Below, piece after piece: positions 35,166-43,426 of a DNA stretch of 64,000 bases (position 1 is its first letter; each line of letters opens with the position of its first letter). A model generated the notes under the pieces. It saw nothing but the letters and a program-made list of their open reading frames with translations, had not been told where the DNA came from and searched no databases. This DNA is from Nocardia vulneris (GTDB lineage Bacteria; Actinomycetota; Actinomycetes; Mycobacteriales; Mycobacteriaceae), in the NCBI RefSeq assembly GCF_001613425.1, contig NZ_BDCI01000043.1, positions 1 to 64,000 of the forward strand, given 5' to 3'. A program made the position numbers and the translations under genes.

Positions 35166-36001
35166 TCGATCCGACCCTGGACCGGGCCGAGCTGACCAGG
35201 CTGCTGTCCGAGCAGTGGGACGCGATCGCCGCGTTGGTCACCGGCCTCGACGAAAACCAGTGGCGGACATCGACTGCGCTGCCCGGCTGGACCGTGTTCG
35301 ACGTGGTCGCCCACGTCGTCGGCACCGAATCGTGGTTGCTCGGCGAGCGGCCGCCCGCGCACGACCCGCTGACGCCCAAGGCCGACGTGCGCACGCTGCC
35401 GCATATCCGCAACGAGACCGGCGTCCTCAACGAGATCTGGGTGGACCGGCTGCGGCCGTTGCCCGGCGAACGGTTGCTGGAGATGTTCCACGACGTAACG
35501 GGCAGGCGGCGGGCGGCGCTGCACGCCCTCGGCGACGAAGCATGGCAGGCTCAGACCCAGTCACCGATCGGGCTGGTCAGCTACGGCCGGTTCATGCGGG
35601 TGCGGCTGTTCGACTGCTGGATGCACGAACTCGATATCGCCGACGCGCTGGGCGTCCAGGTGGACGAGGGCGGGCAGCGCGGCGAATTCGCCTTCACCGA
35701 GTTCCTCGGCAGCATCCCGCGGATCGTGGTGAAAAAGGGTGGCGCGCCGCATGGTGCACGGATCACCTTCTCGCTGACCGGACCGCTGGCCCGCTCGCTG
35801 CACATCCAGGTGGCGGACCGGGCGAACTTCGTGGACGCCTTCGACGGCGCACCGACCGTCGACATCCATTTGCCCGCAGCGGATTTCGTCCGGCTCGGCG
35901 GCGGACGGACCACCGCGGACCAGCACGTGGACCGGATCACCATCAGCGGCGATCAGGAACTCGGACAACGGGTCGTGCAGAATCTCGCGTTCACCCTCTG
36001 A
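35162..36001 (+). CDS. Mycothiol-dependent DinB-type enzyme (maleylpyruvate isomerase family)
   Basis: The 279-residue protein has an N-terminal DinB/MDMPI helical bundle (LLSEQWDAIAALVTGLDENQ, LPGWTVFDVVAHVVGTESWL) and a metal-binding pair formed by that His and the later DCWMHELDIADALG. The C-terminal part is SCP2-like. Members of this family use mycothiol as cofactor or are mycothiol S-transferases, as expected for this lineage. It starts with ATGA overlap on the HIT gene and ends overlapping the peptidase gene by one base. Confidence 0.85.
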   Translation: MIDPTLDRAELTRLLSEQWDAIAALVTGLDENQWRTSTALPGWTVFDVVAHVVGTESWLLGERPPAHDPLTPKADVRTLPHIRNETGVLNEIWVDRLRPLPGERLLEMFHDVTGRRRAALHALGDEAWQAQTQSPIGLVSYGRFMRVRLFDCWMHELDIADALGVQVDEGGQRGEFAFTEFLGSIPRIVVKKGGAPHGARITFSLTGPLARSLHIQVADRANFVDAFDGAPTVDIHLPAADFVRLGGGRTTADQHVDRITISGDQELGQRVVQNLAFTL

Positions 36002-36654
36002 TGCGCCTGTTCCTGTCCAGCTACCGCTTCGGCGCGCACTACGACCGGCTCGCCGCCCTCGTCGGCGCGCCGGGCCGAGTCGCGTTGATTCCCAACGCCT
36101 GTGATGCCTGGCCCGAGCTGTGGGAGTCGGCGATCATCAGCGATATCGTTCCGCTGCGCAGGCTGGGGTACCAGCCGGAGACGGTGGATCTGCGCGATTT
36201 CGTCGGCCGCCCGGCGGAATTGGAGCGCACACTCGCCGAGTTCCCCCTGCTGTGGGTGCGCGGCGGCAACACCTTCGTCCTGCGCGCCCAATTCGCCCGC
36301 AGCGGCGCCGATGTCGTGCTCCCCCGGCTGCTGGCGGCCGACGCGCTCGTATACGCGGGCTACAGCGCCGGCGCCTGTGTGCTGACCCCCGACCTGCACG
36401 GACTGGAATCCTCCGACGATCCAGCCGAGGTCCAGCCGACGTGCGGGATCGAACCGCGCTGGGACGGACTGGGTTTGGTGCAGCAGCGGATCGTGCCGCA
36501 CATCGCCTCGCCGACCGATCCGCTCGGCCTGTGCGATCGGCTCGCCGAGTCCTATCGCGCCGAAGGCATCGCGCACTGGGCGCTCACCGACGACGACGCG
36601 ATCGTCGTCGACGGCGATCGCACGGAAGTGCTGATCGGTTCAGCGGAGTCTTGA
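36001..36654 (+). CDS. pepE: Peptidase E (family S51) / dipeptidase
   Basis: The 217-residue protein matches S51 peptidases: LFLSSYRFG, IPNACDAW, LWVRGGNTFVLRAQF, and the nucleophile elbow AGYSAGACV with the catalytic Ser. Such enzymes cut Asp-X dipeptides or related peptides such as cyanophycin fragments. The start overlaps the upstream stop by one base, so it is the third gene of the operon. It is convergent with the GtrA gene, 43 bp away. Confidence 0.9.
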   Translation: MRLFLSSYRFGAHYDRLAALVGAPGRVALIPNACDAWPELWESAIISDIVPLRRLGYQPETVDLRDFVGRPAELERTLAEFPLLWVRGGNTFVLRAQFARSGADVVLPRLLAADALVYAGYSAGACVLTPDLHGLESSDDPAEVQPTCGIEPRWDGLGLVQQRIVPHIASPTDPLGLCDRLAESYRAEGIAHWALTDDDAIVVDGDRTEVLIGSAES

Positions 36655-36697
36655 ACCAGCCTGATCGCGAACGCCGGAAGCCGTCTTCGCCGCCGCG

Positions 36698-37219
36698 CTA
36701 CGACGTCGGCGACCGCACGTCGCGCGGGGGTGCGACTTCGGCCTTCGCGTCGCGGCGGAACACGACCCAGCGCATCGCGCTGTACATGTAGACCGCTTCG
36801 CAGCCGCCCGCGAGCAACCGCGCCAGGTGGTAGTCGACGCCGAGCGCGGTGAGTCCGCTGCCGACGCCGAGGATGAACGCGGCGTAGTTGATCGCCACGA
36901 CCACGACGTAGACCCCGGCCTGTTTGCCGACCGGCGCGTGCGAATGGAAGTTGAAGGTGCGATTGAGCACGAAACTCAACCCGAAGGCACAGACGTACGC
37001 GACGGAGACCGACAGCCAGACGGGCAGGCCCAGTCCACCATGGAAGAGGGTGAGCAGCGCCAGGTCCACGCCGAAGGTGAAACTGTTGATCAGCGCGAAG
37101 CCGAGGAAGGTCGGCGCGACAAGACGATTCAGGCCCCAGGGCAGCCGCGCGACGACCGCCTCGCACCATCGGGTGAAGCGGTCGGCAATGTTGTCGGTGG
37201 TCTGCGCCGGCTCGTGCAC
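36698..37219 (-). CDS. GtrA-family membrane protein
   Basis: The 173-residue protein has four hydrophobic helices (FLGFALINSFTFGVDLALLT, WLSVSVAYVCAFGLSFVLNR, VYVVVVAINYAAFILG, a weaker fourth) and the GtrA pattern FVLNRTFNFH. The family is thought to flip polyprenyl-linked sugars for cell-wall or arabinogalactan assembly. The GTG at 37219 is the likely start, although the ribosome site is weak. It is divergent from the glycolate-oxidase-like gene. A second GtrA-type gene lies at 48326. Confidence 0.85.
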   Translation of the reverse strand: MHEPAQTTDNIADRFTRWCEAVVARLPWGLNRLVAPTFLGFALINSFTFGVDLALLTLFHGGLGLPVWLSVSVAYVCAFGLSFVLNRTFNFHSHAPVGKQAGVYVVVVAINYAAFILGVGSGLTALGVDYHLARLLAGGCEAVYMYSAMRWVVFRRDAKAEVAPPRDVRSPTS

Positions 37220-37324
37220 GCTGCCAGGGTGCCAGCGGCAGGTGACCACCAGATGATCATCCGGCAACGCCGCGTCGATCCGCCGGAGCGGCCGTGGCGT
37301 GCCCCGGCGGACTAGCGTGGGGTT

Positions 37325-38683
37325 GTGGACGTTAGTGACCTGATCGACGGACTGCCCGAGGGTGTGGTCGTCACCGACCCTGATCTGCTGGCGAGCTACC
37401 GGCAGGACTGGGCGCGCGATCCCGCGGCCGGCACGCCGGTCGCGGTGGTGCGCGCGACGAGCACCGAGGATGTCGCGGCGGCGCTGCGCTGGGCGCACGA
37501 GCGGCGCGTGCCCGTCGTGCCGCGCGGTGCGGGATCTGGGCTGTCCGGCGGCGCCACGGCGGTCGACGGCGGACTGGTGCTGAGCACCGAGCGGATGCGG
37601 GCGATCACCGTCGACCCGGTCACCCGGACCGCGGTCGTGCAACCGGGACTGCTGAACGCCGAGGTGAAACGCGCTGTCGCCGCGCACGGCCTCTGGTATC
37701 CGCCCGACCCCTCCTCGTTCGAGATCTGCTCGATCGGCGGTAACGCCGCCACCAACGCGGGCGGGCTGTGCTGCGTGAAGTACGGCGTGACAACCGATTA
37801 CGTGCTGGGCATGGAGGTGGTGCTCGCCGACGGGACGGTGCTGCGGCTCGGCGGGCCGCGGCTCAAGGATTCGGCCGGGCTGTCGCTGACCAAACTGTTC
37901 GTCGGCAGCGAGGGCACGCTCGGCGTCATCACCGAGCTGACGTTGCGCCTGCTGCCCGCCCAGCCGCCGCAGAGCACCGTCGTCGCCTCGTTCGCCACCC
38001 TGACCGCCGCCGTCGACGCGATTCTCACCATCACCGGCGAATTGCGGCCCGCCATGCTGGAATTCATGGATTCGGTGTCGATCAACGCGGTCGAGGACGA
38101 GCTACGGATGGGCCTGGATCGCAAGGCCGCCGCACTGCTCGTCGCACGGTCGGACGCGCCCGGCGAATTCGCCGGGCGGGAAGCCGAGATCATGCTGGCC
38201 GCCTGTGAAAAGGCCGGTGCGACCGAGGCTTTCCACACCGCCGACGCCGAGGAAGGTGAAGCCTTCACCGCGGCAAGGCGGTTCGCGATCCCCGCGGTGG
38301 AGAAGCTGGGCGCGCTGCTGCTGGAGGACGTCGGCGTCCCGCTGCCCCGGCTCGGCGACCTGGTGACCGGTGTCGCCGAGATCGCCGCGCGCAACGAGGT
38401 GACCATCTCGGTGATCGCGCACGCCGGCGACGGCAACACGCACCCGCTGATCGTGCACGACCCCGCCGACGCCGCCATGACCGAGCGCGCGCACCGCGCC
38501 TTCGGCGAGATCATGGATCTGGCCATCGCGCTCGGCGGCACCATCACCGGCGAGCACGGGGTCGGGCGCTTGAAGAAGGCGTGGCTACCCGACCAACTCG
38601 GTGCCGACGTGATGGCATTGACCCAGCGCATCAAGGACGCGCTCGACCCGCGCGGCATCCTCAACCCGGGCGCGATTCTCTAA
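37325..38683 (+). CDS. FAD-linked oxidase, GlcD/D-lactate dehydrogenase type
   Basis: The 452-residue protein has a PCMH-type FAD domain (VPVVPRGAGSGLSGGATAVD, SIGGNAATNAGGLCCVKYG, FVGSEGTLGVITELTL) and a C-terminal FAD-oxidase domain with VIAHAGDGNTHPLIVHD and the TGEHGVGRLKK motif. Members oxidise glycolate, D-lactate or other 2-hydroxyacids. The GTG at 37325 is preceded by a G-rich site. No iron-sulfur partner (GlcF) is adjacent. Confidence 0.92.
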   Translation: MDVSDLIDGLPEGVVVTDPDLLASYRQDWARDPAAGTPVAVVRATSTEDVAAALRWAHERRVPVVPRGAGSGLSGGATAVDGGLVLSTERMRAITVDPVTRTAVVQPGLLNAEVKRAVAAHGLWYPPDPSSFEICSIGGNAATNAGGLCCVKYGVTTDYVLGMEVVLADGTVLRLGGPRLKDSAGLSLTKLFVGSEGTLGVITELTLRLLPAQPPQSTVVASFATLTAAVDAILTITGELRPAMLEFMDSVSINAVEDELRMGLDRKAAALLVARSDAPGEFAGREAEIMLAACEKAGATEAFHTADAEEGEAFTAARRFAIPAVEKLGALLLEDVGVPLPRLGDLVTGVAEIAARNEVTISVIAHAGDGNTHPLIVHDPADAAMTERAHRAFGEIMDLAIALGGTITGEHGVGRLKKAWLPDQLGADVMALTQRIKDALDPRGILNPGAIL

Positions 38684-38740
38684 CCCCGCGATTCTCCCAC
38701 CCATGGAACATTCCCGGCCGCGAAGGAGTTTCACCGGATC

Positions 38741-39025
38741 ATGACCACCAGGCTCGAGCACAACGTCGCCGACACCCGTTTCGAGATCTACCTCGACGAC
38801 ACCCTCGCCGGCTACGCCGACTACGCCGAGCGGGAAGAAACGAAGGTTCGCGACTTCCACCACACCATGACCTTTCCCGAGTTCCGTGGCCGCGGCGTCG
38901 CCGCCCAGGTGGTCGAATTCGCGCTGCAGGATTCGCGCACCAACGGCTACACCGTCGTCCCCACCTGCTGGTACGTCGAGAAGTACATCGCCGAACACCG
39001 CGAATACGCCGATCTCGTCGGCTGA
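38741..39025 (+). CDS. GNAT-like N-acetyltransferase, short type
   Basis: The 94-residue protein has the compact GNAT-like core: LAGYADYAEREETKVRDFHH, MTFPEFRGRGVAAQVVEFAL (acetyl-CoA-binding RGRGVA) and CWYVEKYIAEHREY at the end. It would use acetyl-CoA; related small proteins of the YjdJ type have no firmly known substrate. The ATG at 38741 has GAAGGAG upstream. A hairpin follows the gene. Confidence 0.85.
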   Translation: MTTRLEHNVADTRFEIYLDDTLAGYADYAEREETKVRDFHHTMTFPEFRGRGVAAQVVEFALQDSRTNGYTVVPTCWYVEKYIAEHREYADLVG

Positions 39026-39035
39026 GTCCGCACCC

Positions 39036-39057
39036 CGCCGATCGACACCGATCGGCG
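39036..39057 (+). terminator. Hairpin after the GNAT-like gene
   Basis: CGCCGATCG, loop ACAC, CGATCGGCG: perfect 9-bp stem 11 bp after the GNAT stop codon, followed by TT. It probably ends the transcript before the SCO6745-like gene. Confidence 0.6.
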
Positions 39058-39070
39058 TTAGGGTCGGCGC

Positions 39071-39937
39071 ATGGACAGCATCGACGCCGGCCGCTGTGCG
39101 CGAGCCCTCGAAACCATCCATTCGATGACCTATTTCGCGCCGGAAACGGAGCAGTATCTGGTCGAGGCCGGACTCCGGCCGGGAAGGATGTGTTACTTCG
39201 CCGGACGCGCGGCCCCGATGGGCGCGGTCGGGCCGGGTGTGGTCGCGGCCACCTTCTACAACTTCAATCCCGACCTCGTCGCGCGGCACATCCCGCGCGC
39301 ATGGTCCCAGACCACGCCCGAGGCCGTGGTGACAGCGCGGTTGGCATCGGTCGACGCGGCCCTGCGCCGCCTGCTCGGCGCCGCCGCCGACTCGGCCGAG
39401 GTGCGCGAGGCCGCCGAACTGGCTCGCACCGCCGCGATCGCCTGCACACCGGAAGGGCGGCCGCTCCACGCCGCACACGCCGACCTACCGTGGCCGACCG
39501 AACCGTTGCTCGTCCTCTGGCACGCGATCACCCTGCTGCGCGAGCACCGCGGCGACGGCCACATCGCCGCACTGCTCGCCGCCGGGCTCAGCGGCATCGA
39601 AGCCCTGATCACCCACACCGCGACCGGACGCGGCTTCACCCCGCTCGCCGCCCAGCAGACCCGCGGCTGGAACGAGCAGCAGTGGACCGACGCGGCCGCC
39701 GCCTTGCGCACGCGCGGCCTCCTCACCGCCGACGACACCCTGACCGAGGCCGGCACCCAATTGCGCGCCGACGTAGAAGCCGCGACCAACGATATGGCGC
39801 TCGCCCCCTGGTCCGCCCTCGGCGACGCAGGCGCCACCCGCCTCGCCGAAATCGGAAAGACCCTGTCCCGCACCATCGTCGCGGCCGGCGCGTTCCCGCC
39901 GGGCGTCTTCACCGCCGCCACCGGCCGCAACGGATGA
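39071..39937 (+). CDS. SCO6745-family protein
   Basis: The 288-residue protein resembles the actinobacterial SCO6745 family: an N-terminal helical part (CARALETIHSMTYFAPETEQ, FYNFNPDLVARHIPRAW) and a C-terminal winged-helix-like region (LLTADDTLTEAGTQLRADVE, ATNDMALAPW). The role is unknown; the C-terminus suggests nucleic-acid or ligand binding rather than catalysis. The ATG is at 39071. No obvious operon partner. Confidence 0.7.
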   Translation: MDSIDAGRCARALETIHSMTYFAPETEQYLVEAGLRPGRMCYFAGRAAPMGAVGPGVVAATFYNFNPDLVARHIPRAWSQTTPEAVVTARLASVDAALRRLLGAAADSAEVREAAELARTAAIACTPEGRPLHAAHADLPWPTEPLLVLWHAITLLREHRGDGHIAALLAAGLSGIEALITHTATGRGFTPLAAQQTRGWNEQQWTDAAAALRTRGLLTADDTLTEAGTQLRADVEAATNDMALAPWSALGDAGATRLAEIGKTLSRTIVAAGAFPPGVFTAATGRNG

Positions 39938-40085
39938 CCCGGGCCGTGGGCGCGGCCGTCTCGGCGCAATGCCCGCCGCCAGCCGGGCGCGCCGTCGGCT
40001 GAGCGCCGGAGCGCGCGTCAGCTGATAGTTTCGGGTTGCTCGATTGCGGTTGCCGATGGATTCCGTCGAGGTGATCGGAGTAGGC

Positions 40086-40529
40086 ATGTACCGGAGCTCG
40101 AAAGTGATCGGCCTGGTCGCACTGCTGGGCACGGCGGCACTCGGCTTCCCCGGCCTCGCCGCCGCTGCGCCGACCGACCCCGGTGTCGCGGAACGGTGCG
40201 CGCGGAAATCGGCCAGTTACGCCGATTTCAAGAACTGCGTGGAGCAGGGCAATCCCGGCGGTGAGCTCGACGGCCAGACGGCTGGTCCGGACAAGAATCG
40301 GCCGAGCGGTCCGAGCGAACGCGGCGGCAGTGATCACTCGGGCGACGAATCGCCGGACGTGCCTGATCAATCCGGGAACGCGGGCGGTCAAGCCGGGAAC
40401 GCGAGTAATCAAGCCGGGAACGCGGGCGGTCAATCCGGATACGCGGGCAATCAAGCGGGCAGTCAATCCGGATACGCGGGCAATCAAGCCGGGAACGCGG
40501 GCAATCAGACACGGATCGAAGGCAGATAG
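40086..40529 (+). CDS. Exported protein with a Gly/Asn/Gln repeat tail
   Basis: The 147-residue protein starts with a signal peptide (SSKVIGLVALLGTAALGFPG, cleavage near AAA-AP) and a short cysteine-bearing core (ERCARKSASYADFKNCVEQG). The last half is repetitive: variants of QAGNAGG and QSGYAGN of seven to eight residues. The repeats are encoded by tandem DNA units of about 24 bp (40365-40510), so copy number may vary between strains. The ATG at 40086 was preferred over 40044 because it begins the signal sequence. The function is unknown. Confidence 0.7.
   Translation: MYRSSKVIGLVALLGTAALGFPGLAAAAPTDPGVAERCARKSASYADFKNCVEQGNPGGELDGQTAGPDKNRPSGPSERGGSDHSGDESPDVPDQSGNAGGQAGNASNQAGNAGGQSGYAGNQAGSQSGYAGNQAGNAGNQTRIEGR
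40365..40510. repeat. In-frame tandem repeats of about 24 bp in the exported-protein gene
   Basis: Units of the form TCAAGCCGGGAACGCGGGCG recur about six times with one 12-bp shorter unit. Because units are multiples of three, copy changes would keep the frame. Confidence 0.85.
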
Positions 40530-40538
40530 CCGTCCGCG

Positions 40539-41180
40539 CTACTCGCCCTGCGAGCACCTCGCGAGGCTGTGCGCCAAGAGTTCGAAGGCGGTTTCGGCGC
40601 GGGCGACCGCGATCGGGTAGATGTCCTCGACGCGTCGGCCCGCGCGGACGGCCTGGGCGTTGTAGGACGTGAGAATGCGCTGGGCGCTGAACACCTGCGC
40701 CGCGATCAGGTGCGCGGTGAACTCGTCGCCCGGCTCACCGGACGCGAGCAGCGCCGCGGCGAGGTCGCGTTCCTGATCGATCATGTAGCCGGACAAGTGC
40801 GCCATCAGTGCGGGCGTCGAATACAGCAGATTGTGGAACGTGACCGCGGCGCGGGTGTCGTTGAGGCCGGTGAGCGGGTCGCGGTCCGCGAGGCGGTCGA
40901 GGAAGTCCTGACGCAGGGCCGCCAAGGGCGATGTGCCGTCCGCGCGTCCCCGGACGACGTGCGCGGATCCGCGGCCGCCGGCCATGAATCGGTGCAGTAC
41001 CAGGTCTTCCTTGGTCGGAAAGTAGGCGAACAGGGTGGGCTTGGAGACCTCGGCGGCCGCGGCGATCTCGGCGACCGAGGCACCGTCGAACCCCGACTCC
41101 TCGAACAGCGCGAAGGCGGCGTCCAGGATCGCCTGACGCGTCCGGAGCTTCTTGCGTTCGCGCAGCCCTGATGCCTCCAT
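40539..41180 (-). CDS. TetR-family transcriptional regulator
   Basis: The 213-residue protein has a clear TetR helix-turn-helix (AILDAAFALFEESGFDGASV, EVSKPTLFAYFPTKEDLVL) and a helical C-terminal domain. It is divergent from the HelD-like helicase gene across 91 bp of AT-rich DNA that contains TACAA-N10-TTGTA. The helicase gene is the likely target. The ligand is unknown. Confidence 0.88.
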   Translation of the reverse strand: MEASGLRERKKLRTRQAILDAAFALFEESGFDGASVAEIAAAAEVSKPTLFAYFPTKEDLVLHRFMAGGRGSAHVVRGRADGTSPLAALRQDFLDRLADRDPLTGLNDTRAAVTFHNLLYSTPALMAHLSGYMIDQERDLAAALLASGEPGDEFTAHLIAAQVFSAQRILTSYNAQAVRAGRRVEDIYPIAVARAETAFELLAHSLARCSQGE

Positions 41181-41271
41181 GCGGCCAGCGTAGAGAAAAT
41201 TACCTTGGTCTACAAATTGACTTGGTTGTATTGTTTACCGGGTTAAATTTCCGAACCGAGGTGGGGAGCCG

Positions 41272-43371
41272 ATGCATCACGATCCTGTCGAGCCCGAAAT
41301 CCGTGCCGAACGCGACTACCTGACCTCGTGCCGCGCCGCGCTGACCCGCATGCACGACGCCGCGGTCACGGCGTTGGCCGACGGCCTGGGGCAAGGCGAC
41401 GTGTTCGACAAATTCCAGAACTTCGCCGCGCGCGAGTTCCACAAGAAGCAGATCGAGGAGCTGTCCGGCTTCGATGACGTCCCACTGTTCTTCGGGCGCT
41501 TGGACTTTCCGCCGGGTGATCTCTACGACGAGGTCCGCGAAGTGGGCGCGCCCTCGTCCGCGCCGGACAGCGACCGCGTCTATATCGGACGCCGCGGTAT
41601 CGCCGACGAGCGCGGTGAGCTGATGGTCATCGACTGGCGGGCGCCGCTGTCGCGGGCCTTCTACGAAGCCGATCCGCAGGATGCGATGCGCGTGCGGGTG
41701 CGCCGCCGATTCGGCTTCGATCACACCGGCACCCTCACCGCCTTCGAGGACGAAGCGCTCGACGGCCAGGCCGCCGACCGCGACGGCCGGCTGCTCGCCG
41801 CGGAAATCGAACGGCCACGCAAGGGCCCGATGCGCGACATCGTCGCCACCATCCAACCCGAACAGATGCGGCTCGTCCGGGCTCCGCTGGAACGCACGCT
41901 CTGCATTCAGGGCGCGCCCGGCACCGGCAAGACCGCCGTCGGCCTGCACCGGCTGGCGTACCTGCTGTTCACCGAGCGGGAACGGTTGCAGCGGGAGGGC
42001 GGCGTGGCCGTCATCGGGCCCAACCGCGCCTTCCTCGACTACGTCCGCAATGTGCTGCCCGCCCTGGGCGAGGTGGCCGTGCTGCAAACCACCGTCGAGG
42101 AACTCACCGGATCGAACGACACTGCGCACGTGGATGATCCGCAGGCCGAGCGGATCAAGGGGGACGCCAGGATGGCCGAGGTCATTCGACGCCTGCTGTG
42201 GTCGCGCGTCCGAACCCTCGAGGAGACCGTGCCGGTCAAACACCTGCAACGGATCTGGCACCTGTATTCCGACGAGATCGCCGACGAACTCGACGAGGTA
42301 CGCGCCCGCGGGACCGACTACCGCACGGGGATGGAGTTACTCGGCCGGCGCCTGGCCCTGCTCGTGCTGCGCCGGATGGAACAGGCGGGGCACAGCACCA
42401 CCGACGCGACGCTACGGCAGCTGTGCCGGAACAAGGCGATCGTGCGCGCGGTGCAGCGGATGTGGCCGGAAACCGATTCCGCCCGAGTCGTTTTCGATCT
42501 ACTCACCGACTCGGACCAGTTGGCCCGGATGGCGGACGGCCTGCTCTCGCCCACCGAACAGAGTGCGATCCGGTCCACCGTGCCACCCCGCACCGTGCGC
42601 CAAATGCGATGGTCCAGAGCGGATTTCGTGCTGATCGACGAAGCTGCCAGCATGATCGAACGGCCCGCGAAACTCGGCCACATCGTGGTCGACGAGGCCC
42701 AGGATCTCAGCGCCATGCAGCTGCGGGCGATCGCCCGCCGCGCAACCGGATCCTGCACGGTACTCGGCGATCTCGCGCAGGCCACCAGCCCCTCGGCCGT
42801 CACCGACTGGGCCGAGGTCCTCGGCCATCTCGACCGAACCGACGGTGTGATCGAGGAATTGACGCGCGGCTATCGCGTGCCGGCTCAGGTCATCGACTAC
42901 GCGGCCCGCCTGCTGCCGTATATCGCCCCGGACCTGCGCGGGCCGTCCTCGTTCCGGCAGTCCGCGGAGGCTCTGCGCGTTGTGCGCACGGCTGCGGCAG
43001 AAATGCACGGAGCTGCCGTAACAGCCTGTGCCAGAGCACTTTCCGAGGCAGGGTCGATCGGGCTCATCGCCGCCGACCGCGATATCCCGGAACTCCACCG
43101 CTCGTTGACCGATGCGGGACTCCCGCACACCCGGCTCGGCACCGACGAGGCGAGCATCGACGCCCGCCTGAACCTCGTGCCCGTCACCTTGGCGAAAGGC
43201 CTCGAATTCGACACCGTGGTGGTCGTCGAGCCCGCCACCATCGTCGACGCGGAACCCCGTGGCCTGCACCGCCTCTACGTCGCCCTCACCCGAGCCGTGA
43301 GCACCCTCACCGTCCTGCACGCCGCTCCCCTGCCGACCCCACTGGTCCGCGAACCCGCCATGAGCGCCTGA
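41272..43371 (+). CDS. HelD/HelR-type UvrD-like helicase acting on RNA polymerase
   Basis: The 699-residue protein has the HelD layout: an N-terminal helical arm (ERDYLTSCRAALTRMHDAAV), a superfamily-1 helicase core with Walker A IQGAPGTGKTAVGLHRLAY, VIGPNRAFLDYV, VDEAQDLSAMQL (Walker B), and C-terminal TLAKGLEFDTVVVVE and LYVALTRAVS. HelD proteins bind RNA polymerase and clear it from DNA; the HelR branch confers rifamycin tolerance in some actinomycetes. GGGGAG precedes the ATG at 41272. I saw no rifamycin-associated palindrome upstream, so the role in antibiotic response is open. Confidence 0.88.
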   Translation: MHHDPVEPEIRAERDYLTSCRAALTRMHDAAVTALADGLGQGDVFDKFQNFAAREFHKKQIEELSGFDDVPLFFGRLDFPPGDLYDEVREVGAPSSAPDSDRVYIGRRGIADERGELMVIDWRAPLSRAFYEADPQDAMRVRVRRRFGFDHTGTLTAFEDEALDGQAADRDGRLLAAEIERPRKGPMRDIVATIQPEQMRLVRAPLERTLCIQGAPGTGKTAVGLHRLAYLLFTERERLQREGGVAVIGPNRAFLDYVRNVLPALGEVAVLQTTVEELTGSNDTAHVDDPQAERIKGDARMAEVIRRLLWSRVRTLEETVPVKHLQRIWHLYSDEIADELDEVRARGTDYRTGMELLGRRLALLVLRRMEQAGHSTTDATLRQLCRNKAIVRAVQRMWPETDSARVVFDLLTDSDQLARMADGLLSPTEQSAIRSTVPPRTVRQMRWSRADFVLIDEAASMIERPAKLGHIVVDEAQDLSAMQLRAIARRATGSCTVLGDLAQATSPSAVTDWAEVLGHLDRTDGVIEELTRGYRVPAQVIDYAARLLPYIAPDLRGPSSFRQSAEALRVVRTAAAEMHGAAVTACARALSEAGSIGLIAADRDIPELHRSLTDAGLPHTRLGTDEASIDARLNLVPVTLAKGLEFDTVVVVEPATIVDAEPRGLHRLYVALTRAVSTLTVLHAAPLPTPLVREPAMSA

Positions 43372-43376
43372 CGAAA

Positions 43377-43407
43377 AACGGTGGCACCGAAACCCGGTGC
43401 CACCGTT
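43377..43407. terminator. Bidirectional hairpin between helicase and fadE25
   Basis: AACGGTGGCACCG, loop AAACC, CGGTGCCACCGTT: a perfect 13-bp stem between two convergent genes. The A-run just left of the stem gives U-residues on the minus-strand transcript. Confidence 0.85.
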
Positions 43408-43426
43408 GACTTCTCGTCCGCGAGGA

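Noticed and set aside
41181..41271. Rifamycin-associated element upstream of the HelD-like gene
   Set aside because: No long GC-rich palindrome of that type is present in the gap; only a weak TACAA-N10-TTGTA was seen.
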